A DNA stretch of 64,000 nucleotides from Paenibacillus phytorum (GCF_013141715.1 NZ_WHOA01000263.1:24261-88260), one strand, 5' to 3'; counted from the stretch's first letter, positions 6,529 to 14,561 are shown. The notes: a model not told the origin generated them from the sequence alone. Translations and numbers: made by a program.

Positions 6529-7794
6529 ATGGAACTGCTGATAGAGAAAGCGCCAAAAAGAGGAAAGGTCAATGTGATTCTATCGATTGTCTTGCTTGTC
6601 CTTATTTCTCGTGCACTCATGCTATTTACTGGATATATCGGGATGAATTTGTTCAGTAAATCTTCTCAGGTACCGGTGTATATGCAGAATGTGCCAGGCA
6701 CCTTGTCCAAGTGGACGGTGAAGCTTCCTGGAGAATTAGCTTCTACGGAGAAGCTGAGGTTAGAGGATTTTATCAAGTTTGATACGTATTCCTATTTAAA
6801 AATAGCGACACAAGGCTATGATAAGTTTCGGATGGACGAACCACATACAGCTGCTAATTGGGTTTTCTTTCCCTTGTTCCCGCTGCTGATTTTCTTACTT
6901 GGTAAAATATTTTGGTTCGAGCCTGCGATAGTCGGTATGATCGTTTCGAATCTATGTTTGCTTGGAGCTCTTATTTATATCTATTTTATTGCCTTGCAGC
7001 GGGGACTCAGTGAACGTCAGGCGGGAACCGTGCTATTGCTAATTGTGATTTACCCATCGTCGCTTTACTATACCCTACCGTACACAGAGAGTCTGTTTCT
7101 GCTGCTCTCGGCAGCTTCCATCTATTATGCAGGCAGCAAAAAGTATGCACTCGCCTTTATAGCTGCAAGTTTATCCACCGTAACAAGGGTACCTGGGTTT
7201 ATCAACCTTGCTTTTGTCATGGGTACCGTGTTTATGGACGAAGGGTTCAAATGGACCTGGCGTTACCTGAAATGGTCGTTGTATAGCATTTTGTCCCTTA
7301 TCCCAATGGGAATTTATCTCCTACATATGAAAATCGTCACCGGTGATTTCTTGGCACCTTTTCATGAACAGAGCTTGCACTGGTTCCGGTATACAACCAT
7401 CCCATTTGTCAATTATATTGGTTATTTGAAAAAGCCTTACTTCTCCACGCCTGATGGCTGGGACAACGGCTTCATTGCTTTTACCGTATCGACGGCTGTA
7501 TTTGTAGTCTTTTTGAGCTACCTCTTTGTTCATATGAAAAAGCTTGTGATGAATAAGCACGAGCTGCTATTTTTCGTTTATGGCTTGCTGCTAATCGTCA
7601 TCCCATTTTCAAGTCAACCCTTATTTCTCGTAAGCGTCGTACGCTATATGATGGTAAGTATACCGCTTTATTTCTACTTAGTGACGTTAACCGAAAAGTG
7701 GAGAAATGCCCGGATTTTCTATATGATGCTGTTTATGATTCTACAGGTTTTCGTGACGCTTGGCTTTTTTAATGGGTATTATTTTGTTATCTAA
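6529..7794 (+). CDS. PIG-V-like GT-C membrane glycosyltransferase
   Basis: This 421-residue polytopic protein has about 9-10 hydrophobic helices. After the first helix an outer loop carries KFDTYSYLKIATQGYDKF, followed by NWVFFPLFPLLIFLL. That matches the PIG-V/GPI mannosyltransferase II pattern (FDxxxYxxIAxxGY...W.FFPLFP), in which the Asp is the presumed catalytic base. A third family motif is YPSSLYYTLPYTESLFLLLS. GT-C enzymes use polyprenyl-phosphate sugars on the outer face. The gene is divergent from the GT2-gtrA pair, which would supply and flip such a donor. The acceptor is unknown (teichoic acid, S-layer or glycolipid are options). Confidence 0.8.
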   Translation: MELLIEKAPKRGKVNVILSIVLLVLISRALMLFTGYIGMNLFSKSSQVPVYMQNVPGTLSKWTVKLPGELASTEKLRLEDFIKFDTYSYLKIATQGYDKFRMDEPHTAANWVFFPLFPLLIFLLGKIFWFEPAIVGMIVSNLCLLGALIYIYFIALQRGLSERQAGTVLLLIVIYPSSLYYTLPYTESLFLLLSAASIYYAGSKKYALAFIAASLSTVTRVPGFINLAFVMGTVFMDEGFKWTWRYLKWSLYSILSLIPMGIYLLHMKIVTGDFLAPFHEQSLHWFRYTTIPFVNYIGYLKKPYFSTPDGWDNGFIAFTVSTAVFVVFLSYLFVHMKKLVMNKHELLFFVYGLLLIVIPFSSQPLFLVSVVRYMMVSIPLYFYLVTLTEKWRNARIFYMMLFMILQVFVTLGFFNGYYFVI

Positions 7795-7810
7795 ACAGGG
7801 TTGAAAAACG

Positions 7811-7850
7811 AAAAGCGGCCGGAACATGAATCATCGTCCCAGCCGCTTGT
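7811..7850. terminator. Bidirectional terminator between the GT-C and YjcZ genes
   Basis: Arms AAGCGGC (7813-7819) and GCCGCTT (7842-7848) with extra inner pairs. T-rich on both exits; strongest on the minus strand, where it serves the YjcZ gene. Confidence 0.75.
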
Positions 7851-7857
7851 TATTTTA

Positions 7858-7965
7858 TTACCATCCAAATCCGAAAGTACTAAGAACGATAACCAAGAGG
7901 ATGTATAAAACGAGGACTACAGCTGTGCCAGTATATGGTACAGTAGGACCGCAACCACAACTCAT
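7858..7965 (-). CDS. YjcZ-family small sporulation protein
   Basis: A 35-residue product begins MSCGCGPTVPYTGTAV, continues as one hydrophobic helix (VLVLYILLVIVL) and ends STFGFGW. Short length, Gly/Cys-rich head, single helix and FGFGW end are the hallmarks of the YjcZ/YtzJ-type peptides made during sporulation in Bacillales. AAGGGAGGGA lies 7 bp upstream of the ATG on the minus strand, and a terminator follows. Its role is not known; some family members are membrane or coat associated. Confidence 0.85.
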   Translation of the reverse strand: MSCGCGPTVPYTGTAVVLVLYILLVIVLSTFGFGW

Positions 7966-8162
7966 GTCAATCCCTCCCTTCACACAATTACTATATGTCA
8001 TTCAACTAGAGGGCGCATGGATGAATGTCCTGATCTGGATAATTAAAATTGGGTAACGTGTCCAACACCTTGTATGCAGCAGCGGGATGAGATGAATGGA
8101 GAAGCGATTGCTGGAGGTAGTATAATGAATCCAAAACGTTTCTTTTAAAAAGGGTAAGGATA

Positions 8163-8222
8163 TAAAGGCAAGGACGAGTTCTTAGGTCGTTTAATCGACT
8201 GGGAACCGTCCTTTTTTTTATA
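8163..8222 (+). terminator. Strong plus-strand hairpin with T8 tract, no plus-strand ORF upstream
   Basis: Arms AAGGACGAGTTCTTAGGTCG (near 8168-8187) and an imperfect complement ending CCGTCCTT (near 8207-8214), then eight T. On the plus strand it has no protein gene in front of it, so it may end an untranslated RNA. On the minus strand it may end the ArsR transcript, but the T tract is weaker. Confidence 0.65.
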
Positions 8223-8235
8223 GATCCAATCCAAA

Positions 8236-8841
8236 TTAGGATAAATTCTCCCATTTGGCCCACATCTCCACTGGATTGAGCTCGTATATCTCGTTCTCGC
8301 GAAACATGAACTGGTGCATAATGAATTCTCGTCGAATCGTTGCGAAGTCGGGGTGGTAGTTCTTAATAAATGCATTCAGTTCCTTCTCTGTGTAGGTGCG
8401 TCCTTTTTCAAGCTGCTCTACAAGATGTTCTAGGACGATAAGTTTTTTCTTGAGCTGAGCAGGGATATGCTTGAGTTTGCCATCTAAGGTTATAAAGTTC
8501 CGAATGACAGATTGCTTGAGGTTCTGATTACGGTCTTCATCCTTCATAGGTTCAGTTTCTCCCTTCTTATTTTTGAAAATGAGATCAGCCGTCGCGGTGG
8601 CATTACCGCGAATGAAATACTCATTTAAAGTGAAGTAAATGGTGTTCTTGTCTCTACGCTCATTGATGAGGCTGGCCTCGCGAAGCTTGGTTGCGTGATG
8701 GGTGATGGTTGCTGGGGTAACACCCAATTTCTCGGCAAGAACTTGACCGTTAAGCTCTCCATCGGCTAGTAAAATAAGCATGCGTATACGCGTTGCATCG
8801 GCGAGAGCCTTGTGATAGGTAATGATTTTATCTAATTGCAT
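8236..8841 (-). CDS. ArsR-type regulator with C-terminal DUF2087 domain
   Basis: The 201-residue protein has a winged helix at residues 5-75: ALADATRIRMLILLADGELN, then VTPATITHHATKLREASLI. A linker follows, then a C-terminal DUF2087 module (about residues 130-190) with GRTYTEKELNAFIKNYHPDF and MHQFMFRENEIYELNP. DUF2087 is often fused to ArsR heads; its ligand is unknown, and it lacks the Cys pairs of metal sensors. The gene is divergent from mqnB. A perfect palindrome TATCTAATTAGATA at 8882-8895 lies just upstream of its start and is a likely operator. Confidence 0.88.
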   Translation of the reverse strand: MQLDKIITYHKALADATRIRMLILLADGELNGQVLAEKLGVTPATITHHATKLREASLINERRDKNTIYFTLNEYFIRGNATATADLIFKNKKGETEPMKDEDRNQNLKQSVIRNFITLDGKLKHIPAQLKKKLIVLEHLVEQLEKGRTYTEKELNAFIKNYHPDFATIRREFIMHQFMFRENEIYELNPVEMWAKWENLS

Positions 8842-8881
8842 GGTGGGTGCACCTCCTTAGAAGAGTTTCTAGTTCGATGAA

Positions 8882-8895
8882 TATCTAATTAGATA
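8882..8895. promoter_or_regulatory. Palindromic candidate operator for the ArsR-DUF2087 regulator
   Basis: The 14-bp perfect palindrome TATCTAATTAGATA lies 41 bp upstream of the regulator's start codon, in the 199-bp divergent region shared with mqnB. ArsR-family proteins commonly bind such AT-rich dyads next to their own gene. Confidence 0.5.
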
Positions 8896-9040
8896 ATAAT
8901 TAAATTAGGTGAAAATGTCAACATTATGGAATCGATCGAGAAAGTTGGTCATTCCTCGAAAGTTTCCTATTTGATCATGGTCATGTAAAATAATCGTATA
9001 TAAGAATGGTTATTGATCATAAAAGGGGATTGGAACAACG

Positions 9041-9679
9041 ATGCGTGTACTTGTAATGACAGCTGTAGCTCCTGAAAGAGATGCAGTCCAGCGAGGCCTT
9101 GGCCATGACAGCAGATTTGAATTTGCCCTAGCTGGCGTTGGAATTGCTGCGGCAGCAGTGAACGGAGCAATTGAGCTTGCGAAAGCTGAATATGATTTGG
9201 TTATTATCGCCGGTATTGCCGGCGGATTTGTAGGGCAAGCGGAGATAGGCTCGCTTGTTGTGGCGAGCGAGATCATCGCTGCGGATCTTGGCGTGGAGCT
9301 GCTGGATGGCTTCAGCAGCCTGGACGAGCTTGGCTTCGGCTCGACGCGCGTTGGTGTTGCCGCGGATGTGGCCGAGCGAGTGACAGCGGCGTTGTTAGCC
9401 GCTGGTCTGCCGGCGCAGATGGCGCCAGTGCTCACGGTGGCAACGGCCACCGGGACGGCAGCGACAGCTGCTGCGCTGGCTGCGCGCGTGCCTGGAGCGG
9501 CTGCCGAAGCCATGGAAGGCTTCGGCATTGCGACGGCTGCGCAGCAGCGCGGCGTGCAAGTGCTGGAGATCCGCGCGATCTCCAACGCGGTTGGTCCTCG
9601 CGACCGAGACGCTTGGCGTATCGGCGATGCCTTTAAGGCTTTAGAAGCAGCAAGTTCAGTCCTAGCGGAGGTGCTTTAA
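9041..9679 (+). CDS. mqnB: Futalosine hydrolase
   Basis: The 212-residue protein belongs to the nucleosidase/phosphorylase fold: MRVLVMTAVAPERDAV at the start, VIIAGIAGGFVGQAEIGSLV in the centre, and EAMEGFGIATAAQQRGV with LEIRAISNAVGPRDRD near the end. The Glu in AMEGFG and the Asn/Asp in SNAVGPRD correspond to the ribose- and base-binding residues of the family. MqnB removes hypoxanthine from futalosine in the menaquinone route. mqnD starts 2 bp after its stop, which confirms the pathway. The coding sequence is more Ala- and GC-rich than most neighbours. Confidence 0.93.
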   Translation: MRVLVMTAVAPERDAVQRGLGHDSRFEFALAGVGIAAAAVNGAIELAKAEYDLVIIAGIAGGFVGQAEIGSLVVASEIIAADLGVELLDGFSSLDELGFGSTRVGVAADVAERVTAALLAAGLPAQMAPVLTVATATGTAATAAALAARVPGAAAEAMEGFGIATAAQQRGVQVLEIRAISNAVGPRDRDAWRIGDAFKALEAASSVLAEVL

Positions 9680-9681
9680 TT

Positions 9682-10629
9682 ATGAAGATTGCGTATTCAC
9701 CTTGTCCAAATGATACATTTGTGTTCCATGCTTGGGCGCATGGGTTAATCCCAGGTGCCCCCGAGCTGGATGTCTTATATGCCGACATCGACATTACGAA
9801 CAAGCTAGCTGCAGAAGGCAGCGGGCCGGATGTCCTCAAGATCTCTTACGCAGCACTGCCTTGGGTGCTGAAGGACTACGCCCTGCTGCCCTGCGGCGGC
9901 GCCTTGGGCAGAGGCTGCGGACCGCTGGTGCTGACGAAGAACAGCGGCGTAGAGGGAGCAACGGGAACAGATGGAACAGAGGGAGCAGCAGGGACAACGG
10001 GAACAGCAGGGACAACGGGAACAGCAGGGACAACGGGAACAGAGGGAACAGCGAGGACAGTGCCAGACCCGGCCATGCTCAGCGGCCGCCGGGTCGCTGT
10101 GCCGAGCGAGCGCTCGACCGCGTACTTACTGTTCCGCCTCTGGGCGGCACAGAACGTTCCGGGCGGCGTTGGGGAAATCGTGGTCATGCCGTTCCACGAG
10201 ATCATGCCCGCCGTGCGGGACGGCCTCATCGATGCCGGCCTCGTCATTCATGAAGCGCGCTTCACTTACCCGTCGTACGGGTTAGCGCTTCTGACAGATC
10301 TAGGCAGTTGGTGGGAGTCGGACACCAACCTGCCGATCCCGCTGGGCGCCATCATTGCGCGGCGCTCCATGGATCTTGAGGCGCTTGCGGGCTGGACCCG
10401 CGCCTCGGTCGAATACGCGTGGGCGCATCCGGAAGCATCGCGCGACTACGTCATGCAGCACGCGCAGGAGATGGACCCTCAGGTTGCTGGGGCGCACATC
10501 GACTTGTATGTGAATGAGTTTACCGCTGATCTGGGTGAGAGCGGCTATGGCGCCGTCTTGACCTTGCTCCAGCGGGCTGCGGAGGAAGGGCTTGTGCCGC
10601 AGATGGATTATGCGGCATTGCTGAAGTAA
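9682..10629 (+). CDS. mqnD: 1,4-dihydroxy-6-naphthoate synthase with low-complexity insertion
   Basis: The 315-residue protein starts with the family signature MKIAYSPCPNDTFVFHAW, followed by DITNKLAAEG, DVLKISYAALPWVL and GGALGRGCGPLVL. Residues about 90-127 are a foreign-looking Gly-Thr-Ala repeat (units such as GTTGTA), after which normal MqnD sequence resumes (GRRVAVPSERSTAYLLF, VIHEARFTY). Without the insert the length would be ~278, close to the usual size. The His in VIHEARFTY is the probable catalytic residue. It makes 1,4-dihydroxy-6-naphthoate in the futalosine pathway. The insert lies in a surface loop by position, and the reading frame is intact, so the enzyme may still work. Confidence 0.92.
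   Translation: MKIAYSPCPNDTFVFHAWAHGLIPGAPELDVLYADIDITNKLAAEGSGPDVLKISYAALPWVLKDYALLPCGGALGRGCGPLVLTKNSGVEGATGTDGTEGAAGTTGTAGTTGTAGTTGTEGTARTVPDPAMLSGRRVAVPSERSTAYLLFRLWAAQNVPGGVGEIVVMPFHEIMPAVRDGLIDAGLVIHEARFTYPSYGLALLTDLGSWWESDTNLPIPLGAIIARRSMDLEALAGWTRASVEYAWAHPEASRDYVMQHAQEMDPQVAGAHIDLYVNEFTADLGESGYGAVLTLLQRAAEEGLVPQMDYAALLK
9988..10041 (+). repeat. Three exact 18-bp tandem copies inside mqnD
   Basis: The unit GCAGGGACAACGGGAACA occurs three times head to tail (9988-10005, 10006-10023, 10024-10041), flanked by degenerate copies from 9949 to 10060. It encodes the Gly-Thr-rich insert of MqnD. Confidence 0.95.
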
Positions 10630-10646
10630 CGCTATGAAATCGAAAA

Positions 10647-10676
10647 ACCGCTTAAGTGGTTTAACACTTAAGCGGT
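10647..10676. terminator. Perfect 12-bp stem hairpin after mqnD
   Basis: Arms ACCGCTTAAGTG (10647-10658) and CACTTAAGCGGT (10665-10676). The A-run before the stem makes it look like a terminator on the minus strand too; the next hairpin is the better plus-strand terminator. Confidence 0.7.
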
Positions 10677-10721
10677 CAAAATAACGAGGCTGTGGATACC
10701 CGCAGCCCGCATATAGAGAAG

Positions 10722-10762
10722 ACCACCGTTTAGGGAGCGAACCCTATCACGGTGGTTTTTTC
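10722..10762 (+). terminator. Rho-independent terminator
   Basis: Arms ACCACCGTTTAGGG (10722-10735) and CCCTATCACGGTGGT (10742-10756), followed by TTTTTT. Ends the mqnB-mqnD transcript. Confidence 0.88.
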
Positions 10763-10848
10763 GTCCTTATAATGCTGATTTCGTTTATGTTTGCGGGGCG
10801 CGAGAGCAGGCTAGATCAACTGGTTGATTTTCCTAATTCAAGCCCCTG

Positions 10849-11262
10849 TAGTGATGTTTTTCATCACTAAAGTGTGAATGAGGAGGAAATGAGCTTCGAT
10901 AGCGATATAAAACATCCTTAAAACTGCCGAACCCAAGTGAAATAGTCTAATCTACTCGCCATAGCGATGTTTTACATCGCTAAAGTGTGCATGAAGAGGA
11001 AATGTGCTCAGTTAGCGATGTAAAACATCCTTAAAACAACCGAACCCAAGTGAAATAGTCTAATCTGCTCGCTGTAGCGATGTTTTTCATCACTAAAGTG
11101 TGCATGAAGAGGAAATGTGTTTCGTTAGCGATATAAAACATGCTTAAAACTACCGAACCCAAGTGAAATAGTCTAATCTACTCGCATAGCGATGTTTTTC
11201 ATCGCTAAAGTGTGCATGAGGAGGAAATGAGCTCAGTTAGCGATGTAAAACATCACTAAATC
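10849..11262. repeat. Four tandem ~112-bp intergenic repeats with paired hairpins
   Basis: Units start at about 10853, 10965, 11079 and 11191, with periods of 112-114 bp. Each holds two short dyads, GCGATGTTTTTCATCGC-like and GCGATGTAAAACATC-like, separated by AAGTGTGCATGAAGAGGAAA. A spacer with CGAACCCAAGTGAAATAGTC follows. Copies differ by scattered substitutions. The 750-bp stretch 10630-11383 holds no credible gene. Confidence 0.9.
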
Positions 11263-11298
11263 CACCACACAACAGGGATGCACGGCACGATTCCCAGA

Positions 11299-11370
11299 AT
11301 TCATTCATTCATTCATTCATTCATTCATTCATTCACTCACTCACTCACTCACTCACTCACTCACTCACTC
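11299..11370. repeat. Compound microsatellite (ATTC)9(ACTC)9
   Basis: Nine perfect ATTC units (11299-11334) run directly into nine perfect ACTC units (11335-11370). The array stops 13 bp before the stop codon of the D-2-hydroxyacid dehydrogenase gene on the minus strand. Confidence 0.97.
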
Positions 11371-11383
11371 TGTACTCCACACA

Positions 11384-12340
11384 CTACCCAACCACATTCA
11401 CCGGACGCCCATCTAGATAGGCACGCACATTACCAACCGCCGTACCCATCAGTCTAGCTCGTGCTTCTTTAGTTGCCCACGCGATATGCGGGGTAATGAT
11501 CACATTTCGCGCATGCAGCAAGGGATTGTCTGGCCGAGGCGGCTCTATGGTTAGCACATCGAGACCGGCTCCTGCCAATCTGCCTTCATTGAGCGCATGA
11601 GCGACATCCTCCTCATTGAGAAGACCGCCTCGTGCTGTATTAATTAAAATAGCTGTCGGTTTCATCAGAGCTATCCGTTTAGCATCTATCAGTTGATTCG
11701 TAGCCGGTGTCAACGGACAGTGGAGACTAATGACATCAGAGCGCTGCAGCAGCTCGTCGAGCTGCACCCACTCGATACCCTCAACAGGTTGAGGGACATT
11801 TCTTCCACTGCCAGTCGCGATAACTTTCATCCCCATGGCCTGTGCGATCAACGCGCTTTGTTTGCCGATTTGCCCTAAGCCAATAAGTCCCATGGTCTGA
11901 CCGCTTAACTCCATGAGCGGAGATCGGCTGTAGCTGAAATCAATCGACCCAGACCAATCCCCATTAAGCACGCTGTCACTATGCTGCTGCACCCGATGGC
12001 AAAACTCCAATAACAAAGCAAAGACCAATTGAGCAACAGAATTCGAGCTGTAAGCAGGTACGTTAGTGACAATAATGCCATTCTCCTTGGCAGCCTGAAT
12101 ATCAACGATATTGTACCCGGTCGCAAGTACGCCGATATAGCGAAGCTTTGGCAGTTGCTGAATCATTTGAGCGGAAAGCGGCGTCTTATTCGTCAACACA
12201 ATCTCCGCGTCAGCAGCGCGTTCAATGATCTGCGATTCAGCAGTTCGATCGTAGACAGCAAGATCACTGAGTGAATCTAATACGCTCCAGTTCAGATCGC
12301 CAGGATTTAGTGTGTAGCCATCAAGCACAACGATTTGCAT
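11384..12340 (-). CDS. D-2-hydroxyacid dehydrogenase (hydroxypyruvate/glycerate type)
   Basis: The 318-residue enzyme has the full family layout. A Rossmann motif GLIGLGQIGKQSALIAQAMG lies near residues 150-170. The catalytic Arg is in LINTARGGLL, the Glu in TIEPPRPDNPLL, and the His in ITPHIAWATKEARARL. It reduces or oxidises a 2-keto/2-hydroxy acid with NAD(P). The N-terminal half (TNKTPLSAQMIQQLPKLRYI, VLATGYNIVD) is closest to glycerate dehydrogenase/hydroxypyruvate reductase, but the substrate cannot be proved. It follows the pseudouridine synthase gene by 22 bp on the same strand. Confidence 0.9.
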   Translation of the reverse strand: MQIVVLDGYTLNPGDLNWSVLDSLSDLAVYDRTAESQIIERAADAEIVLTNKTPLSAQMIQQLPKLRYIGVLATGYNIVDIQAAKENGIIVTNVPAYSSNSVAQLVFALLLEFCHRVQQHSDSVLNGDWSGSIDFSYSRSPLMELSGQTMGLIGLGQIGKQSALIAQAMGMKVIATGSGRNVPQPVEGIEWVQLDELLQRSDVISLHCPLTPATNQLIDAKRIALMKPTAILINTARGGLLNEEDVAHALNEGRLAGAGLDVLTIEPPRPDNPLLHARNVIITPHIAWATKEARARLMGTAVGNVRAYLDGRPVNVVG

Positions 12341-12362
12341 CTCTTATCGCTCCCCAAGCCAT

Positions 12363-13373
12363 TTATTTCTTCACAGGTAACTCTTTAAACGGATTCAAAA
12401 ACACCTTCGGAATATGCGTCTCAAATCGCAGCAGCTGACCCGTTGTCGGATGCAAGAATGCAAGCACTCGCGCATGCAGTCCAAGGCGGCCGATTTCCTT
12501 CGTCTTTGAACCGTATTTCTTATCGCCAACAACGGGGTGGCCGATGTCCTGCATATGAACGCGGATTTGATTTTTGCGGCCGGTTTCGAGATTAACTTCT
12601 AACAGTGAGAAGCTCTTGTTCGCTTGTAACGTTTTATAATGAGTAATTGCGTGTTGTCCATCATTCGGATATGGCGTCGAAAACATTTTAAGCGACTTCG
12701 TATGCTCTTTGAGCCAAGAGGAAATGGTTCCCTCAGGCTTCCGTACCATACCTTCAACCAGGGCAACGTACGTGCGTTCTTTGACACTCTCCTGCCAAGT
12801 GTTCTGTAGGTGCTGCTGAGCTTCTTCGTTTTTGGCAAACATCATCACGCCGGATGTATCTCGATCCAGTCTATGTACAACGAAAATTCGAGCCTTCGGA
12901 TCGTGGTTCCGAACATGTGCCGTGAGCTGACGATAGGCTGTAATCTCATTTTCTTTGGTATTTGTGGCGATAGATAATAGCCCGGCATCCTTTTGAATGA
13001 CTATCACATCTTCATCTTCATGCAAAATCGTCATACCAGCGAGCGGGATATCTTCGACGATTTTATCTTTGTTAATGGTGACCGTCTGCTCTGGCTGCAA
13101 TGGATAGTTGTAAGCTGTTACGGCTTTGCCATTCACTGCGACTTGTCCACGGGCAAGTATGGCTTTTACGGAATTCCGGCCCAAACTCGAAAGCTTTTCT
13201 ATTAAAAAAGGCAGAAGCTCAGAGGACTCCTTAACGGTGTACTGGCGAGTGCTCATCTCTTGGTTTCCTTTTGTTGGAGTAGGAGTCTGGCTCTGACTCT
13301 TATTTTGCTTGAATTTGGGATTCTGGTTTTGGCTTTTATTTGGACTTTGAAACTTACCTTGCTTCTTTTGCAT
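12363..13373 (-). CDS. RluA-family pseudouridine synthase
   Basis: The 336-residue protein begins with a ~40-residue basic Lys/Gln/Asn-rich leader (low complexity), then an S4-like RNA-binding segment (LSSLGRNSVKAILARGQVAV). The catalytic domain carries VVHRLDRDTSGVMMFAKN with the catalytic Asp. It ends with ETGRKNQIRVHM and GDKKYGS, the conserved RluA/RluD end motifs. It converts a uridine in rRNA or tRNA to pseudouridine; which site cannot be told. The start is supported by AGGAGGT upstream of ATG 13373. The disordered basic leader is longer than usual for the family. Confidence 0.92.
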   Translation of the reverse strand: MQKKQGKFQSPNKSQNQNPKFKQNKSQSQTPTPTKGNQEMSTRQYTVKESSELLPFLIEKLSSLGRNSVKAILARGQVAVNGKAVTAYNYPLQPEQTVTINKDKIVEDIPLAGMTILHEDEDVIVIQKDAGLLSIATNTKENEITAYRQLTAHVRNHDPKARIFVVHRLDRDTSGVMMFAKNEEAQQHLQNTWQESVKERTYVALVEGMVRKPEGTISSWLKEHTKSLKMFSTPYPNDGQHAITHYKTLQANKSFSLLEVNLETGRKNQIRVHMQDIGHPVVGDKKYGSKTKEIGRLGLHARVLAFLHPTTGQLLRFETHIPKVFLNPFKELPVKK

Positions 13374-13514
13374 AAAAAAGACCTCCTATTGCGATCGCTT
13401 ACCTTCCGGTCAGATCATTCACCTTACAATATACCACGTTCGCAAAAGCAAAAGAAACGCTATGAGTGAAGATCCTGTATAGCGCGCGACTTTCAAGTTA
13501 CATCCTAAGGGAAA

Positions 13515-14561
13515 TTACTTATCCGCTACCTGTCCAGCCAGCTTCTGAATCGTGCTCCCCGCGAAAAATTCTCCCTGTAACCGCACATGTTCAAATGGTA
13601 AATGCGGATTCGCTATCCGCCAAAGCATCCGATCCGCCGCGCGATAGCCGGTTTCTCGAATCGGCAGCTGCGGGCGCGAGCACAGTGGGAGCGTGTCACT
13701 TTGTTCATTGAGCAGTGCGACTAACGAGCATTGCTGTGGAACAGCAACCCCTAAGCGGCGCAGCGTGTGATACGCAGGCGCAGCTTCCTCATCGATACCG
13801 CAAATAACGGCAGTGGGCTTGTGCGTCCTGTACAGCACTCCGAAATTCTGCAGCCACTGATCTGTGCCGTCTCGCTCCGTTGCGTGCTCATACGGATCCA
13901 CCGTAAACCCGGCTTCTTTCATTGCTTCACGAAAGGCCTGCCACCGGATAACGAAGCCACGTTGATCCAACGCATCCCCCACATACATAATCTTCCGATG
14001 CCCCATTCGCACAAGCCTTCGAACAGCTTGAAAAACAGCCTCGTATACATCCCAAATCACACTATCTACCTTGGTTTCCGGCGGAGGGAAGTTCAGCAGA
14101 ATGCGAGGGAGCGGAAGCTCCAACAATTTCAGCTCCAGAAGGTCCAAATTCATTCGCGGCGCAATGAACACACCTTCCGCATACATCAGCTCTTGCTCCT
14201 CAGCCCATGCTTCAAATTGCGATGGCTTTAGGTGTGGAGGAATGAGGAGAGGCTGCACCGTGTGGCCGAATTCCATGAATCTTTCGTGCAGTCCTTGCAG
14301 CAATAGTCGATTGAAGTTTAAAGACTGTTTGTTTTGGACCAGCACAAACCGGCGCTTTACAACAGGATAGGGTGAAATATGATCCAGCTGCAGCGTTTGT
14401 TTCTGATCTTTGGTCATATAACCAAGCTCGCGTGCAAGCCGGAACACTTCACTTCGTGTCTGTTCGGACATTCCGGGGAGTCCACGCAGCGCTTTAGACA
14501 CCGTTTGTATCGTAAGACCGAGCTCAGCGGCCAAATCATGAAGCGTAATTCGTTTGCGCAT
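13515..14561 (-). CDS. LacI-family transcriptional regulator
   Basis: I start it at ATG 14561, giving MRKRITLHDLAAELGLTIQT, the standard LacI head; an upstream TTG at 14585 is possible but AAAGGGGA fits the ATG better. The HTH continues VSKALRGLPGMSEQTRSEV. The periplasmic-binding-like effector domain follows, with VDSVIWDVYEA, GHRKIMYVGD and AVICGIDEEAAPAYHTLRRL. It is divergent from an FAD-dependent oxidoreductase gene, and the shared 142-bp region has three TTTAAACTA repeats. It likely represses itself and that oxidoreductase. The effector is unknown, probably a sugar-like metabolite. Confidence 0.9.
   Translation of the reverse strand: MRKRITLHDLAAELGLTIQTVSKALRGLPGMSEQTRSEVFRLARELGYMTKDQKQTLQLDHISPYPVVKRRFVLVQNKQSLNFNRLLLQGLHERFMEFGHTVQPLLIPPHLKPSQFEAWAEEQELMYAEGVFIAPRMNLDLLELKLLELPLPRILLNFPPPETKVDSVIWDVYEAVFQAVRRLVRMGHRKIMYVGDALDQRGFVIRWQAFREAMKEAGFTVDPYEHATERDGTDQWLQNFGVLYRTHKPTAVICGIDEEAAPAYHTLRRLGVAVPQQCSLVALLNEQSDTLPLCSRPQLPIRETGYRAADRMLWRIANPHLPFEHVRLQGEFFAGSTIQKLAGQVADK

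Noticed and set aside
8006..8375. Minus-strand frames after the ArsR gene
   Set aside because: They cross the terminator hairpin and overlap the ArsR gene in another frame, with no RBS.
9732..10285. Long overlapping frames on both strands of mqnD
   Set aside because: They are shadows created by the GC-rich codons and the 18-bp repeat; mqnD has the clear family motifs.
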